DNA of 33,417 bases from CAZUFB01 sp048173955 (GCA_048173955.1 DBEYOB010000014.1:1-33417); one strand, 5' to 3'. Positions 15,306 through 23,748 are shown, counted from the stretch's first letter. Notes: generated by a model not told the origin, from the letters alone. Numbers and translations: made by a program.

Positions 15306-16523
15306 ATGGCAACCACTAAGACGAGCACGGTCGAAGAGGCTCTCGCCGAGCTGCAGATGGGCCGCTGCATCATGGTGGTCGACGACCCCGACCGCGAGAA
15401 CGAGGGCGACCTCATCTGCGCGGCGGAGCACGCCACCCAGGCCAACGTCAACTTCATGGCGAGCTGCGCCAAGGGCCTCATCTGCATGCCCATGAGCGCG
15501 CAGGTCGCCCGCCAGCTGGGACTCGACCCGATGGTCGCCAACAACACCGACAACCACGAGACGGCCTTCACCGTGTCCATCGACCACGTGAGCACCACCA
15601 CGGGCATCAGCGCCGCCGAGCGCAGCGTCACCGCCATGAAGGCGGTCGAGGACGGCGCCCGCCCCGAGGACTTCCGCCGGCCCGGCCACATGTTCCCGCT
15701 CATCGCGCGCCCCGGCGGCGTGCTCGAGCGCAACGGCCACACCGAGGCCACGGTCGACCTGCTGCGCCATGCCGGCATGAGGCAATGCGGCCTGTGCTGC
15801 GAAATCATGCGCGAGGACGGCACCATGATGCGCACGACGGAGCTCGCGCAGATGGCCGAGCGCTACAGCCTGGCATTCATCAGCATCAGGCAGATCCAGG
15901 ACTGGTGCCGTGTGCACGACAACCACATGCGCGAGGAGGCGGTCGCAAGGCTGCCCACCGAGCACGGCGAGTTTGCCATCCACGGCTTCGTGAACGACAT
16001 CACGGGCGAGGAGCACGTCGCCCTGGTGAAGGGGGAGATCGGCGACGGGCGCAACGTGCTGGTGCGGGTGCACTCCGAGTGCCTGACCGGCGACGTGTTC
16101 GGCAGCAGGCGCTGCGACTGCGGCGAGCAGCTCCACCGCGCCATGGACATGATTGAGCGCGAGGGGCGCGGCGTGGTGCTCTACATGCGCCAGGAGGGCC
16201 GCGGCATCGGCCTCATGAACAAGCTCAAGGCCTACGGCCTGCAGGAGCAGGGGCTCGACACGGTCGAGGCGAACGAGGCGCTCGGCTTTGCGCCCGACCT
16301 GCGCGAGTACTGGAGCGGTGCGCAGATCCTGCGCAACCTGGGCTGCCGCAGCATCCGCCTGCTCACCAACAACCCAAGCAAGGTGTACGGGCTTGCCGAC
16401 TTCGGGCTCGACATCGTCGAGCGGGTGCCGATCGAGGTACCCGCGCAGGAGTGCGACCGTCGCTACCTCGAGGTGAAGGCTGCGAAGATGGGCCACATCT
16501 TCGAGACCGCCCTGGCGGGGTAG
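15306..16523 (+). CDS. ribBA: Bifunctional DHBP synthase / GTP cyclohydrolase II
   Basis: RibBA makes both riboflavin precursors: 3,4-dihydroxy-2-butanone 4-phosphate from ribulose 5-phosphate and the pyrimidine from GTP. The N-terminal RibB half (about residues 1-205) shows MVVDDPDRENEGDL, FTVSIDHVSTTTGISA, RPGHMFPLIARPGGVLER and HTEATVDLLRHAG. The C-terminal RibA half has the zinc motif HSECLTGDVFGSRRCDCG, YMRQEGRGIGL, and LLTNNPSKVYGL. Length 405 is normal. ATG 15306 has AAAGGAAG; an upstream ATG at 15279 lacks one. Element B lies between this gene and ribH. Confidence 0.97.
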   Translation: MATTKTSTVEEALAELQMGRCIMVVDDPDRENEGDLICAAEHATQANVNFMASCAKGLICMPMSAQVARQLGLDPMVANNTDNHETAFTVSIDHVSTTTGISAAERSVTAMKAVEDGARPEDFRRPGHMFPLIARPGGVLERNGHTEATVDLLRHAGMRQCGLCCEIMREDGTMMRTTELAQMAERYSLAFISIRQIQDWCRVHDNHMREEAVARLPTEHGEFAIHGFVNDITGEEHVALVKGEIGDGRNVLVRVHSECLTGDVFGSRRCDCGEQLHRAMDMIEREGRGVVLYMRQEGRGIGLMNKLKAYGLQEQGLDTVEANEALGFAPDLREYWSGAQILRNLGCRSIRLLTNNPSKVYGLADFGLDIVERVPIEVPAQECDRRYLEVKAAKMGHIFETALAG

Positions 16524-16607
16524 GTCGGGCCGGTTCGGGCGGCAGCTGCGGGCCGTAGGCCCTGCGAGGCTTCGGCTTGCCGGCTCCGCCGGGGGCTGGC
16601 GAGGGCT

Positions 16608-16850
16608 CGCGTCAAGAAAAACGGTCCCGGCTGGCCAAAAACTGCGATTGTGAAGAGCATGGCTGGGGAATCGGGGAGGGTTCGAACGATGCCCTTCGGC
16701 GTTTCCCCAGGTTCCTTCGATTGGGGGCAGACGAGGGACCGGCAATCTCCGCTGTGAGATGTCCCCGGGGCTTTCAAATCGGCGGAAAACGGCGGCAGTG
16801 GTCTTCACGATTCAGGTTTTTGGCCACGCGCCGCCGATTTCTTTGACACG
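16608..16850. repeat. 243-bp inverted-repeat element, copy B
   Basis: Second copy of the element at 1832-2074, of exactly the same length. Its 48-nt ends (16608-16655 and 16803-16850) share CGYGTCAA, TGGCCAAAAAC and ATYGTGAAG at the same internal positions as copy A, while the interior is different. No flanking target duplication is visible. It lies in the 440-bp gap between ribBA and ribH, so it is probably transcribed as part of the riboflavin operon, where the paired ends could fold into a long hairpin. Confidence 0.75.
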
Positions 16851-16963
16851 GCGGCGGTGAAAGGCGGCATCGGGGGGGTCCTTCCCCGATGCGGATCAAA
16901 GTCGTGGACGAACCGATCAGAAGAACGGAATGGCCGAAAGAAAAACAGAAGGGAAGAACGACC

Positions 16964-17431
16964 ATGGCTATCAACATCATCGAGGGCAACGTCGTCAACA
17001 GCGGCATCAAGGTCGGCATCGTGGTGAGCAGGTTCAACGAGTTCATCACGAACAAGCTGCTCGAGGGGGCGCTCGACGGTCTGCGTCGTCACGGCGTACC
17101 CGACGAGGACGTCACCGCCGCCTGGGTGCCCGGCGCCTTCGAGATCCCGATGGTCGCGCAGAAGATGGCGCAGAGCGGCAAGTATGACGCGGTCATCGCG
17201 CTGGGCTGCGTGATCCGCGGGGCAACCTCGCACTACGAGCTCGTGTGCAGCGAGGTCGCCAAGGGAGTGGCGCAGACCTCGCTCAAGAGCGGCGTGCCGG
17301 TGATGTTCGGCGTCATCACGACTGAGAACCTCGAGCAGGCCATCGACCGCGCCGGCGCCAAGGTGGGCAACAAGGGCTACGAGTGCGCCCTGGGCGCCAT
17401 CGAGCTCGTGAACCTCATGCGGCAGATCTAG
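16964..17431 (+). CDS. ribH: Lumazine synthase
   Basis: Condenses the RibBA and RibD products to 6,7-dimethyl-8-ribityllumazine and assembles as an icosahedral or pentameric shell. The 155-residue protein shows all signatures: VSRFNEFITNKLLEGALDGL, WVPGAFEIPMVAQKMA, ALGCVIRGATSHYE with the active-site His region, VPVMFGVITTENLEQA, and GNKGYECALGAIEL. The ATG at 16964 follows GAAGGGAAG; an in-frame ATG at 16889 would add 25 non-conserved charged residues and is rejected. Last gene of the riboflavin operon. Confidence 0.97.
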   Translation: MAINIIEGNVVNSGIKVGIVVSRFNEFITNKLLEGALDGLRRHGVPDEDVTAAWVPGAFEIPMVAQKMAQSGKYDAVIALGCVIRGATSHYELVCSEVAKGVAQTSLKSGVPVMFGVITTENLEQAIDRAGAKVGNKGYECALGAIELVNLMRQI

Positions 17432-17497
17432 CAGGGTCGGACGCGCGGGCCGGGCGCGCGGCGAGCGGCCGTGCGCCGCGGTGCAACCCGAAACGAA

Positions 17498-17550
17498 TGT
17501 CGGGCCAAAGTCACCCGTTCCATGTTTGGGAACGTGACTTTGGCCCGACA
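17498..17550. terminator. 53-nt long perfect hairpin between ribH and the deformylase-like gene
   Basis: TGTCGGGCCAAAGTCAC (17498-17514) is perfectly complementary to GTGACTTTGGCCCGACA (17534-17550). Inside, after a 2-nt bulge, GTTCC pairs with GGAAC around a 7-base loop. It sits between converging genes and probably terminates both. The 17-bp perfect outer stem is longer than usual, and no T-run follows on the plus strand, so a palindromic repeat unit is also possible. Confidence 0.6.
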
Positions 17551-17587
17551 AAGGGCGAGTGCCGAAAAGGCAACACGCCGCCGCTTG

Positions 17588-18007
17588 CTACACCAGCCGG
17601 CCGCGGCAGTGGTCGATGGCGTGCTGCACGACCTGGGCGGTCCAGTCGGTCAGCTTGCGCTGGCGGGCGACGAGCTCGCCGTCGACCAGCTCGTCGTAGG
17701 CGACCTTGATCGTCTGGTAGCGGGTGACGTTGCTCTCCTTGTCGAGGCTGAGGCATCCCTCGACGGCGCCGTAGGGACGCATCGCCTGCTTGACCTTGGG
17801 GTTGTACATGACGCACGTCGTGCCGTTGTCGTCGAAGGCGATGACGGCCTTCGTCGAGCCGATTTGGTTGGCGGCAAGGCAGGCGCAGTCGTCCTTCATC
17901 GACTCCATCGTGTCGACGAGGTCCTGGGCGACCGCGGCGTCCTCTGCGGTCGCCGTCTCGGCGGGCTTGCTCAGAAACTCGGTGTCTTTGACAATCTCTT
18001 TGATCAT
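17588..18007 (-). CDS. Peptide-deformylase-like protein with catalytic Glu replaced by Ala
   Basis: Peptide deformylase removes the formyl group from new proteins. This 139-residue protein belongs to a short atypical branch: CACLAANQIG replaces the GLAAPQ loop, EGCLSLDKE keeps the metal-binding Cys85, and QHAIDHC keeps the two metal His (129 and 133). The catalytic Glu of the HEXXH motif is Ala130, encoded GCC, two base changes from GAG. The metal site should form but hydrolysis should be impaired. Start ATG 18007 has GAGAGG upstream. It stands alone, converging on ribH. It may be a metal-binding relic, a binding protein, or a sequence error; a true deformylase would be elsewhere. Confidence 0.8.
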   Translation of the reverse strand: MIKEIVKDTEFLSKPAETATAEDAAVAQDLVDTMESMKDDCACLAANQIGSTKAVIAFDDNGTTCVMYNPKVKQAMRPYGAVEGCLSLDKESNVTRYQTIKVAYDELVDGELVARQRKLTDWTAQVVQHAIDHCRGRLV

Positions 18008-18161
18008 GGCGGACTCTATGCCTCTCTCGCGTCTCGGGCGCGGGCCATGGCGGACAGTGTGGCAATGATACGGCAAACGGTGCGCGGGCGTTCGCACGAC
18101 TTCCCGAAACCATGCGGACCCCGGCGGCCCCGCCGCCCCGCCGCCGGCATAGCCTCCCGCT

Positions 18162-18216
18162 GACCCCGCCTGATCGCGCCGCGAAGCCGTACAATGATGG
18201 CGAGGGACTCGCTTCG
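18162..18216. repeat. 55-bp direct repeat, left copy
   Basis: Matches 18895-18949 at 53 of 55 positions, including 39 identical bases at the start. It carries a TACAAT -10-like box (18190-18195), so this copy probably drives the DUF4160/DUF2442 pair. The repeat spacing of 733 bp exactly encloses that gene pair. Confidence 0.85.
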
Positions 18217-18259
18217 ACGGGGTATCCTCGTAGTGGGGATGGATGGACTGGAGGTAGGC

Positions 18260-18520
18260 ATGCCGACCATTTGCATGTTTCGAGGAATCAAAATTTACAT
18301 GAATTGGCGTGATCACCAGCCACCTCATTTTCATGCAGTCTACGGTGGCGATGAGGTGGTAGTTTCGATACGTGATATTGAGGTTATTGAAGGAGAGATG
18401 CCAAACAAGCAACTTAAAATGCTTCTGGGCTGGGCTGCTCTCCATCAGGATGAGCTGTTGGAAAACTGGAGTTTGGCCGAGAACAAGCAAGAGCTCTTTG
18501 CAATCGAACCGCTGCGCTAA
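18260..18520 (+). CDS. DUF4160 protein
   Basis: An 86-residue protein of the DUF4160 family, recognised by MPTICMFRGIKIYMNWRDH, the core QPPHFHAVYGG and the helical end LKMLLGWAALHQDELLENW. GGAGGT is placed ideally before ATG 18260. The biochemical activity of the family is unknown. It typically pairs with a DUF2442 gene, as here, 23 bases downstream. Such small pairs behave genomically like toxin-antitoxin modules, but that role is not proven. The sequence is clearly less GC-rich than its neighbours, suggesting transfer. Confidence 0.88.
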   Translation: MPTICMFRGIKIYMNWRDHQPPHFHAVYGGDEVVVSIRDIEVIEGEMPNKQLKMLLGWAALHQDELLENWSLAENKQELFAIEPLR

Positions 18521-18543
18521 CTCGCATCCTTGGAGGGGACATT

Positions 18544-18906
18544 ATGGAGCATGACGTGTCCTATTATCTTTCGAAGGGTTTTGACGAGCGTACGGCGGAA
18601 TATTTCGCGGCAGGAAGAAGGCGAATCGTCGGGGTTCGGCCCGAGTCCGGGCGACGATTGTATATTGTGTTTGATAATGGAGAGGCGAGGGTCTTTGACG
18701 CCTCTCCGCTCATCGAGCCGGGTACAGTGTTTGCTTTTTTGAGCGAGGAACGGAACTTTCAGCGGGTATACCTCGATGAGTTCGGAAATGTTGCTTGGGA
18801 TATCGACCCGAGTGTCGACAGCGGAGAAGTTTGGGCAAATAAGGTTGATATAAGTTCCGACACCTGTTATCTGGACGGAGTTTCCGTCTCCGCCGACCCC
18901 GCCTGA
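18544..18906 (+). CDS. DUF2442 protein
   Basis: A 120-residue protein with a DUF2442 domain in the middle (VRPESGRRLYIVFDNGEARVFDASPLI, then FQRVYLDEFGNVAWDIDPSVD). GGAGGGG precedes ATG 18544. The N-terminus (YYLSKGFDERTAEYFAAGRRRIVG) is helical. The last residues, SADPA and the stop codon, are written by the right copy of the 55-bp direct repeat, so the present C-terminus was set by the insertion or duplication event. The partner is the DUF4160 gene. Function unknown; base composition is AT-rich for this window. Confidence 0.85.
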   Translation: MEHDVSYYLSKGFDERTAEYFAAGRRRIVGVRPESGRRLYIVFDNGEARVFDASPLIEPGTVFAFLSEERNFQRVYLDEFGNVAWDIDPSVDSGEVWANKVDISSDTCYLDGVSVSADPA

Positions 18907-18949
18907 TCGCGCCGCGAAGCCGTACAATGATGGCCAAGGACTCGCTTCG
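18895..18949. repeat. 55-bp direct repeat, right copy
   Basis: Second copy of the repeat at 18162-18216. It contains the end of the DUF2442 gene and a TACAAT -10-like box (18923-18928) that is well placed to drive the large exported protein starting at 18971. Crossing over between the copies would remove 733 bp and leave one promoter in front of that gene. Confidence 0.85.
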
Positions 18950-18970
18950 TTCGACCGGAGGACTTTGGCT

Positions 18971-21900
18971 ATGGATACCAGCGGTTTGGCGCCGTTCGTC
19001 GTCGCGCTTCTGCTCGTCGTGCAAACGCTGTTCGGGATTCCCGTCCTAGGCGGGGGAGGGGCGGCCTCCTCGGAGGGCGGTTCCGATAGCGTTGCTGCGG
19101 ACGCCGGTACCGCTGCCGACGCCGACGTCGCGCTCGACGTTGCCGCCGACCCCCAGCCCGGCATGGCCGGTGCCGCCGCACCCGACGGGGCTCCGGTCGC
19201 GTTCGAGCCCGCCGCCTGCACCCTGGCCGCCGACCGGACCCTGTTCACGGTGGGGGAGAACGCGACGGCCACCTGCACCCTCGCGGTGCGCGACGCCGGC
19301 CTCGCTGCGGAGGACGGGTTGCCCGACGCGGTGGCGGTCGTCGACGTGGCAACCGGGGAGGCGGTATGCGAGCTTGCCTACGTCGACACGTCGGCCGAGC
19401 CGGAGGGCGCCGCCCCCGACGCCGCCGCTTCTGACGCCACCGCCGATGGCGCCGTCTCCGGGGCCGTCTCTTCCGCGGTCGTGTACCGAGGTGCGCTCGT
19501 CCTCGACACCTCGGCGCCCGCCTGCCGGACCTTCACCGCCGACCTGTCCGGGTTCCCCGACGGCTCGACATGCGACGCGGCGACCCTGCGCGTCGCCCCG
19601 GCCGTCACCGAAGACATGGTGTCCTCTGCCGCCCGGCTCGCCCAGACCGTCGAGGAGCAGGTCGCCGCGGCCTATCCCGACGGGCCCGACGAGAGCGCCC
19701 TCCAGTTCGTGTACGACTTCCTCACCCAAAAGACCGGCGCGGTGAACGTCGAGCTCACCGCGGGGGCGGTGCTCTACGACTCGCCCGACGGCATCGCCTG
19801 CATGTACACGCTGCCCGCCGAGGGCGGCACGTTCGCCTTCGGCCGCACCGACGACGGTTTCATCGTGGCGCCGCGCAACGTGTTCATGCAGGGCACCGAC
19901 GTCGCCGAGGCCTACGAGGTCACGCTCGCCGACCCGGCCGCCGACCTCTCGCAGGTGTTCGCCACCAACAACCTTACCATCACCAACCGCGACGTGCTGT
20001 TCCTGCAGAGCGACGACTCCCTGACGCTCACGAACTACCACGAGGCCATGTGCGAGGAGATCGCCGACTACACCGGAGGCGACTACGACGCGCGCAAGGG
20101 CGGTTCCTCGTTCTTCGACGCGCTGTGCGACGGCACGCTCGCGCGCTACGGCACGGTGGTCGTCAACACGCACGGCAACTCCCAGGACAACCCACTGCCT
20201 CGCGAGGACGGCAGCTGGTGCTCGTGGATCCTGGTGGAGAGTGGCGTGGAGTGGTGGGAGTTCGACCAGCTCATGGCACAGTGCCTCTACAACGGCTACG
20301 ACGTGTCGGGCGGGGCGATGCTGCGCATCTCGGGCGACGGCATCTTCGTGTCGACCGACTTCATCATGGACCGCTATGCCGACGCGACCTTCGACAACAC
20401 GGTGTTCTACCTGGCCGTGTGCGGTCTGGCGCGCGACGTGGAGTTCTGCCAGTTCCTGTTCGACCACGGCGCTCAGGCCGTCATCGGCAGCTACTACGAC
20501 CTGTGGAACTTCGTGGACTACGACTACTGCGGCCAGTTCGCCGACCTGCTCACGAGCCGCGGCGAGGGCGCCGAGCGCACCCACACCATCAAGGAGGCGG
20601 TGGAGGGCTGCGGCTGGGAGGAGCTCGGCATGGTGGCCTACTACCGCTCGCCCGACTTTGCCTATGCGGGCGAGGGGAGGCTCGCGGGCACGGTCGTGAG
20701 CGACCCGATCGCCGGCACGACGGTGAGCGGGGCGACCGTGACCGCATACCGCTACATCGACCACACCTTCGAGCTGACGAGCGTCACGCGCACCGAGGAC
20801 GACGGGCATTTCGAGTTCGGTGGCCTGCCATGGGGCACCTACGTGCTTGACATTGCGGGCGAGACCGACCGCGCCTTTGCCGAGGTGCTCTTCGGCGGGA
20901 CGCGCGCCGACGCCGGCACCGTCTACCTGCTCGGCGACGGCGCCGCGCCCGATCCCGTCGAGCCGCCCGAAGACCCCATGGCCCTGCTGGACCCCGCGGT
21001 TGTCGACACGGCCCTGACCGACTACCTGCGTCACACCCTGACCGAGCGCTACAGCCTCATGGACGCGTCGCGCGCCGACTATGACGCATCCTATGCGAGC
21101 GACCAGCCGGCCTTCGTGGTCGAGATCGACGGGTGTCTGTCGGGCATTTTGGCCGGCGGCCTCGCCGACCTCGACGGCGACGGCTTCAACGAGCTCGTGG
21201 TGGAGCGCTTCGAGCCTGCCAACGATGGTGCCGGTACGACGCGCATGTACGTCGAGGTGTACGACTACGAGCCCGCCGGCGGGCCGTACCGCGCCGACGC
21301 ACTGCTCTTCGAAACCGCGAGCTTCACGAGCAAGGTGCACACGCTGCAGACGGCGCTGTTCGTGAGCGACGCCCCCGCCGGCGACGGCGTCCCCGCGGGC
21401 GGCAAGGTGCTCAACGTCTACGCCGGCAACTCGATGAACGAGAACAACGAGACGATCCGCCAGTACGTCTACGACGGGACGCGCCTCGTGTTGCGGGCCG
21501 CCGAGTCGTTCTGGACGGGCTACGCGTGGGGCGTGTGGTACCAGGGCGGCGAGCAGCGCCCGCTCGGCGAGGACGGCCTGCCCGTCCCTGTAACCGAGGG
21601 CGTGGTGCCCATCGCGCAGCCGCTCGTGATGTACAGCCTCGAGGAGGGGGACGGCTGGCTCGAGCGTGCCCGCATCGACTACGAGATGGAGGCCGACCCT
21701 GCGGTGGGCGCGGAGATGGACCGCGCGCTGTTCGCCGACTACCAGGCGCGTCTGGCCGAGCTCGGTCTTGCCCGCACCGACGTGCGCTTCGGGAGCGCGA
21801 CGGCCTCCGAGGGCGGCGTGGACGCGCTGCTCGTCCCGCGCGCCTTTGCCGACGACGGCTCCATCGTCTGGATTGCCGAGCTCCACGCCGTCCTCGTGCA

Positions 21901-22099
21901 CCAGGACTCCACGCACAAGTTCCTCGTGCCGGTGGACCACACCGGCCGTGCGCGCGAGGACGTCCTGATGGACCTCGAGACCGACGGGCAGGGCGACGGG
22001 GGCGCGGCCGACGGGGTGGCCGAGGGGCCCGCAAACGACGAACCCGACGAGCCGGAGGCCGTCCGGCACGCCGGGTTCAACGCCGCGAACGCGGGGTAG
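18971..22099 (+). CDS. Large exported protein with caspase-like (clan CD) peptidase signature
   Basis: A 1042-residue protein with an N-terminal hydrophobic segment (FVVALLLVVQTLFGIPVL) that should act as signal or anchor, then an Ala/Asp-rich, low-complexity region to about residue 170. Around residues 390-500 there is a caspase-fold pattern: hydrophobic strand YGTVVVNTHGN with His401, and FYLAVCGLARD with Cys484, followed by QAVIGSYYDLWNF. His-Gly and Cys at strand ends are the catalytic pair of clan CD peptidases (gingipain, clostripain, CHAT). Residues ~566-640 resemble a carboxypeptidase-regulatory/CNA-B beta-sandwich. Near residue 730 a DLDGDGFNELVV motif looks like a calcium-binding or FG-GAP loop. 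GGAGG supports ATG 18971. Substrate unknown; the peptidase role is inferred. Confidence 0.65.
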   Translation: MDTSGLAPFVVALLLVVQTLFGIPVLGGGGAASSEGGSDSVAADAGTAADADVALDVAADPQPGMAGAAAPDGAPVAFEPAACTLAADRTLFTVGENATATCTLAVRDAGLAAEDGLPDAVAVVDVATGEAVCELAYVDTSAEPEGAAPDAAASDATADGAVSGAVSSAVVYRGALVLDTSAPACRTFTADLSGFPDGSTCDAATLRVAPAVTEDMVSSAARLAQTVEEQVAAAYPDGPDESALQFVYDFLTQKTGAVNVELTAGAVLYDSPDGIACMYTLPAEGGTFAFGRTDDGFIVAPRNVFMQGTDVAEAYEVTLADPAADLSQVFATNNLTITNRDVLFLQSDDSLTLTNYHEAMCEEIADYTGGDYDARKGGSSFFDALCDGTLARYGTVVVNTHGNSQDNPLPREDGSWCSWILVESGVEWWEFDQLMAQCLYNGYDVSGGAMLRISGDGIFVSTDFIMDRYADATFDNTVFYLAVCGLARDVEFCQFLFDHGAQAVIGSYYDLWNFVDYDYCGQFADLLTSRGEGAERTHTIKEAVEGCGWEELGMVAYYRSPDFAYAGEGRLAGTVVSDPIAGTTVSGATVTAYRYIDHTFELTSVTRTEDDGHFEFGGLPWGTYVLDIAGETDRAFAEVLFGGTRADAGTVYLLGDGAAPDPVEPPEDPMALLDPAVVDTALTDYLRHTLTERYSLMDASRADYDASYASDQPAFVVEIDGCLSGILAGGLADLDGDGFNELVVERFEPANDGAGTTRMYVEVYDYEPAGGPYRADALLFETASFTSKVHTLQTALFVSDAPAGDGVPAGGKVLNVYAGNSMNENNETIRQYVYDGTRLVLRAAESFWTGYAWGVWYQGGEQRPLGEDGLPVPVTEGVVPIAQPLVMYSLEEGDGWLERARIDYEMEADPAVGAEMDRALFADYQARLAELGLARTDVRFGSATASEGGVDALLVPRAFADDGSIVWIAELHAVLVHQDSTHKFLVPVDHTGRAREDVLMDLETDGQGDGGAADGVAEGPANDEPDEPEAVRHAGFNAANAG

Positions 22100-22158
22100 G
22101 GAGGTCGCGGTGCGCTCGCGCCGGTGGCGGGACGCCCGCGCCGTCTGCGAGGTGCTTC

Positions 22159-23748
22159 CTACGCCTCGGCCCCCTCGCCAAGCGATCCGGCCACGTCGGC
22201 CGCCTTGACCCCGATCGTCGCCCGCAGCACGAACAGCGTCGCGACCACGAGCGCGATGCCGATTGCAAGGCATATGACCCAGTTCTGCACGAAGCCGGCG
22301 ATCGCGAAGCAGACGAACGAGATGCCCGCCACGGTGAGCGCGTAGGGCAGCTGTGTCGACACGTGTTCGAGGTGGTAGCAGTTGGCGCCCGCCGACGACA
22401 TGACCGTGGTGTCCGAGATGGGCGAGCAGTGGTCGCCGCACACCGCGCCGGCCAGGCAGGCCGAGATGCCGATGGTGAGCAGCGTGGGCTGGTCGGCGAA
22501 GATGGGCAGCACGATGGGGATGAGAATGCCGAACGTGCCCCAGCTCGTGCCGGTCGCAAACGCCAGGCCGAGCGCCACGAGGAAGATGATGGCGGGCAGC
22601 ATCTTGTAGAGCCCCTCGGCCGCACCCTCCATGAGGCCGGCCACGTAGACGTCGGCGCCCAGGGCGGTGGTGGCGAGCTTGAGGGTGAGCGCGAACGTCA
22701 GCACGAGCATGGCGGGCACCATCGCCTTGAAGCCGGCGGAGATGCAGTCGGTCGCCTCGCCGAACGTGATGACGCGGCGCGCGAGCAGGTAGAAGAAGGT
22801 CACGACGAGCGCGATGAGCGAACCCCACGGCAGCGCGACCGACGCGTCGGTGTTGCCGAACGCGAGCGACAGGTTGCCGTACCCCTCGGCCGCGGGGTCC
22901 CAGAAGCCGCCGACGTACATCATGCCGGTCACGCAGCACACGATGAGCACGAGCACCGGCACGAGCAGATCCCACATCGAGGCGCGCGCCTTGGTGGGCG
23001 TCTCGTCTTCGCCGCGGCTGCCGAGCTTGCCCTCGCGATAGGCCTTGAGCTCAGCCTTGGCCATGGGACCGTAGTCGAAGCCCATGACGCACAGCGCGAT
23101 GACGAACGTGATGGTGAGCAGCGAGTAGAAGTTGAACGGGATGGATTGGATGAACAGCTGGATGCCGGTGACGCCGGTGTCGAGCTGCGCCGCCGTAGCC
23201 GACACGGCGGCCGCCCAGCTCGAGATGGGGGCGATCATGCACACCGGCGCCGCGGTGGAGTCGATGATGTAGGCGAGCTTGGCGCGCGAGATGCGGTGGC
23301 CGTCGGTGACCGGCTTCATGACGGTGCCCACGGTGAGGCAGTTGAAGTAGTCGTCGATGAAGATGAGCACGCCGAGCACGAATGTGGCGAACATCGCGCC
23401 CATGCGGCTCTTGATGCGCCGCGCCGCCCAGGCGCCGAACGCGGCCGAGCCGCCCGCGCTGTTCACGAGCGCCACCATGATGCCGAGCATCACGAGGAAC
23501 AGGAAGATGCCCGCGTTCCACGAGTCGGCGAGCGCGCTGATGAAGCCGACGCCCTGCGCCGCGTCGCCCTCGCCCACGGTACCGCCGATGATGTAGTTGA
23601 GCGTGTCGACGGGGTTGAGCCCGGCGAGCAGCAGCGCACCCACCACGATACCCACGAACAGCGAGGTAAAGGTTTCCTTGGTGATGAGGGCCAGCACGAT
23701 CGCCACGATGGGCGGTACGAGCGACCAGAACGTTCCGACGAACTCCAT
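22159..23748 (-). CDS. nhaC: NhaC-family Na+/H+ antiporter
   Basis: A 529-residue integral membrane protein with about 12 hydrophobic segments. It begins MEFVGTFWSLVPPIVAIVLA and carries NhaC-family features: FIDDYFNCLTVGTVM, DSTAAPVCMIAPISSW, GTSWGTFGILIPIVLPI, and GDHCSPISDTTVMSSAGANC followed by HLEHVSTQLPYA. Members exchange Na+ for H+ or carry amino or organic acids, so the exact ion or substrate remains open. GGGAGG precedes ATG 23748. It is a single-gene unit converging on the exported caspase-like protein. Confidence 0.92.
   Translation of the reverse strand: MEFVGTFWSLVPPIVAIVLALITKETFTSLFVGIVVGALLLAGLNPVDTLNYIIGGTVGEGDAAQGVGFISALADSWNAGIFLFLVMLGIMVALVNSAGGSAAFGAWAARRIKSRMGAMFATFVLGVLIFIDDYFNCLTVGTVMKPVTDGHRISRAKLAYIIDSTAAPVCMIAPISSWAAAVSATAAQLDTGVTGIQLFIQSIPFNFYSLLTITFVIALCVMGFDYGPMAKAELKAYREGKLGSRGEDETPTKARASMWDLLVPVLVLIVCCVTGMMYVGGFWDPAAEGYGNLSLAFGNTDASVALPWGSLIALVVTFFYLLARRVITFGEATDCISAGFKAMVPAMLVLTFALTLKLATTALGADVYVAGLMEGAAEGLYKMLPAIIFLVALGLAFATGTSWGTFGILIPIVLPIFADQPTLLTIGISACLAGAVCGDHCSPISDTTVMSSAGANCYHLEHVSTQLPYALTVAGISFVCFAIAGFVQNWVICLAIGIALVVATLFVLRATIGVKAADVAGSLGEGAEA

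Noticed and set aside
16600..16860. Target-site duplication around the second 243-bp element
   Set aside because: Flanking bases on the two sides do not match, unlike at the first copy.
19046..22975. Very long open frame on the minus strand, opposite the exported protein and into nhaC
   Set aside because: A GC-rich shadow: Arg/Val/His-rich translation, no motifs, no ribosome site, and it overlaps two well-supported genes.
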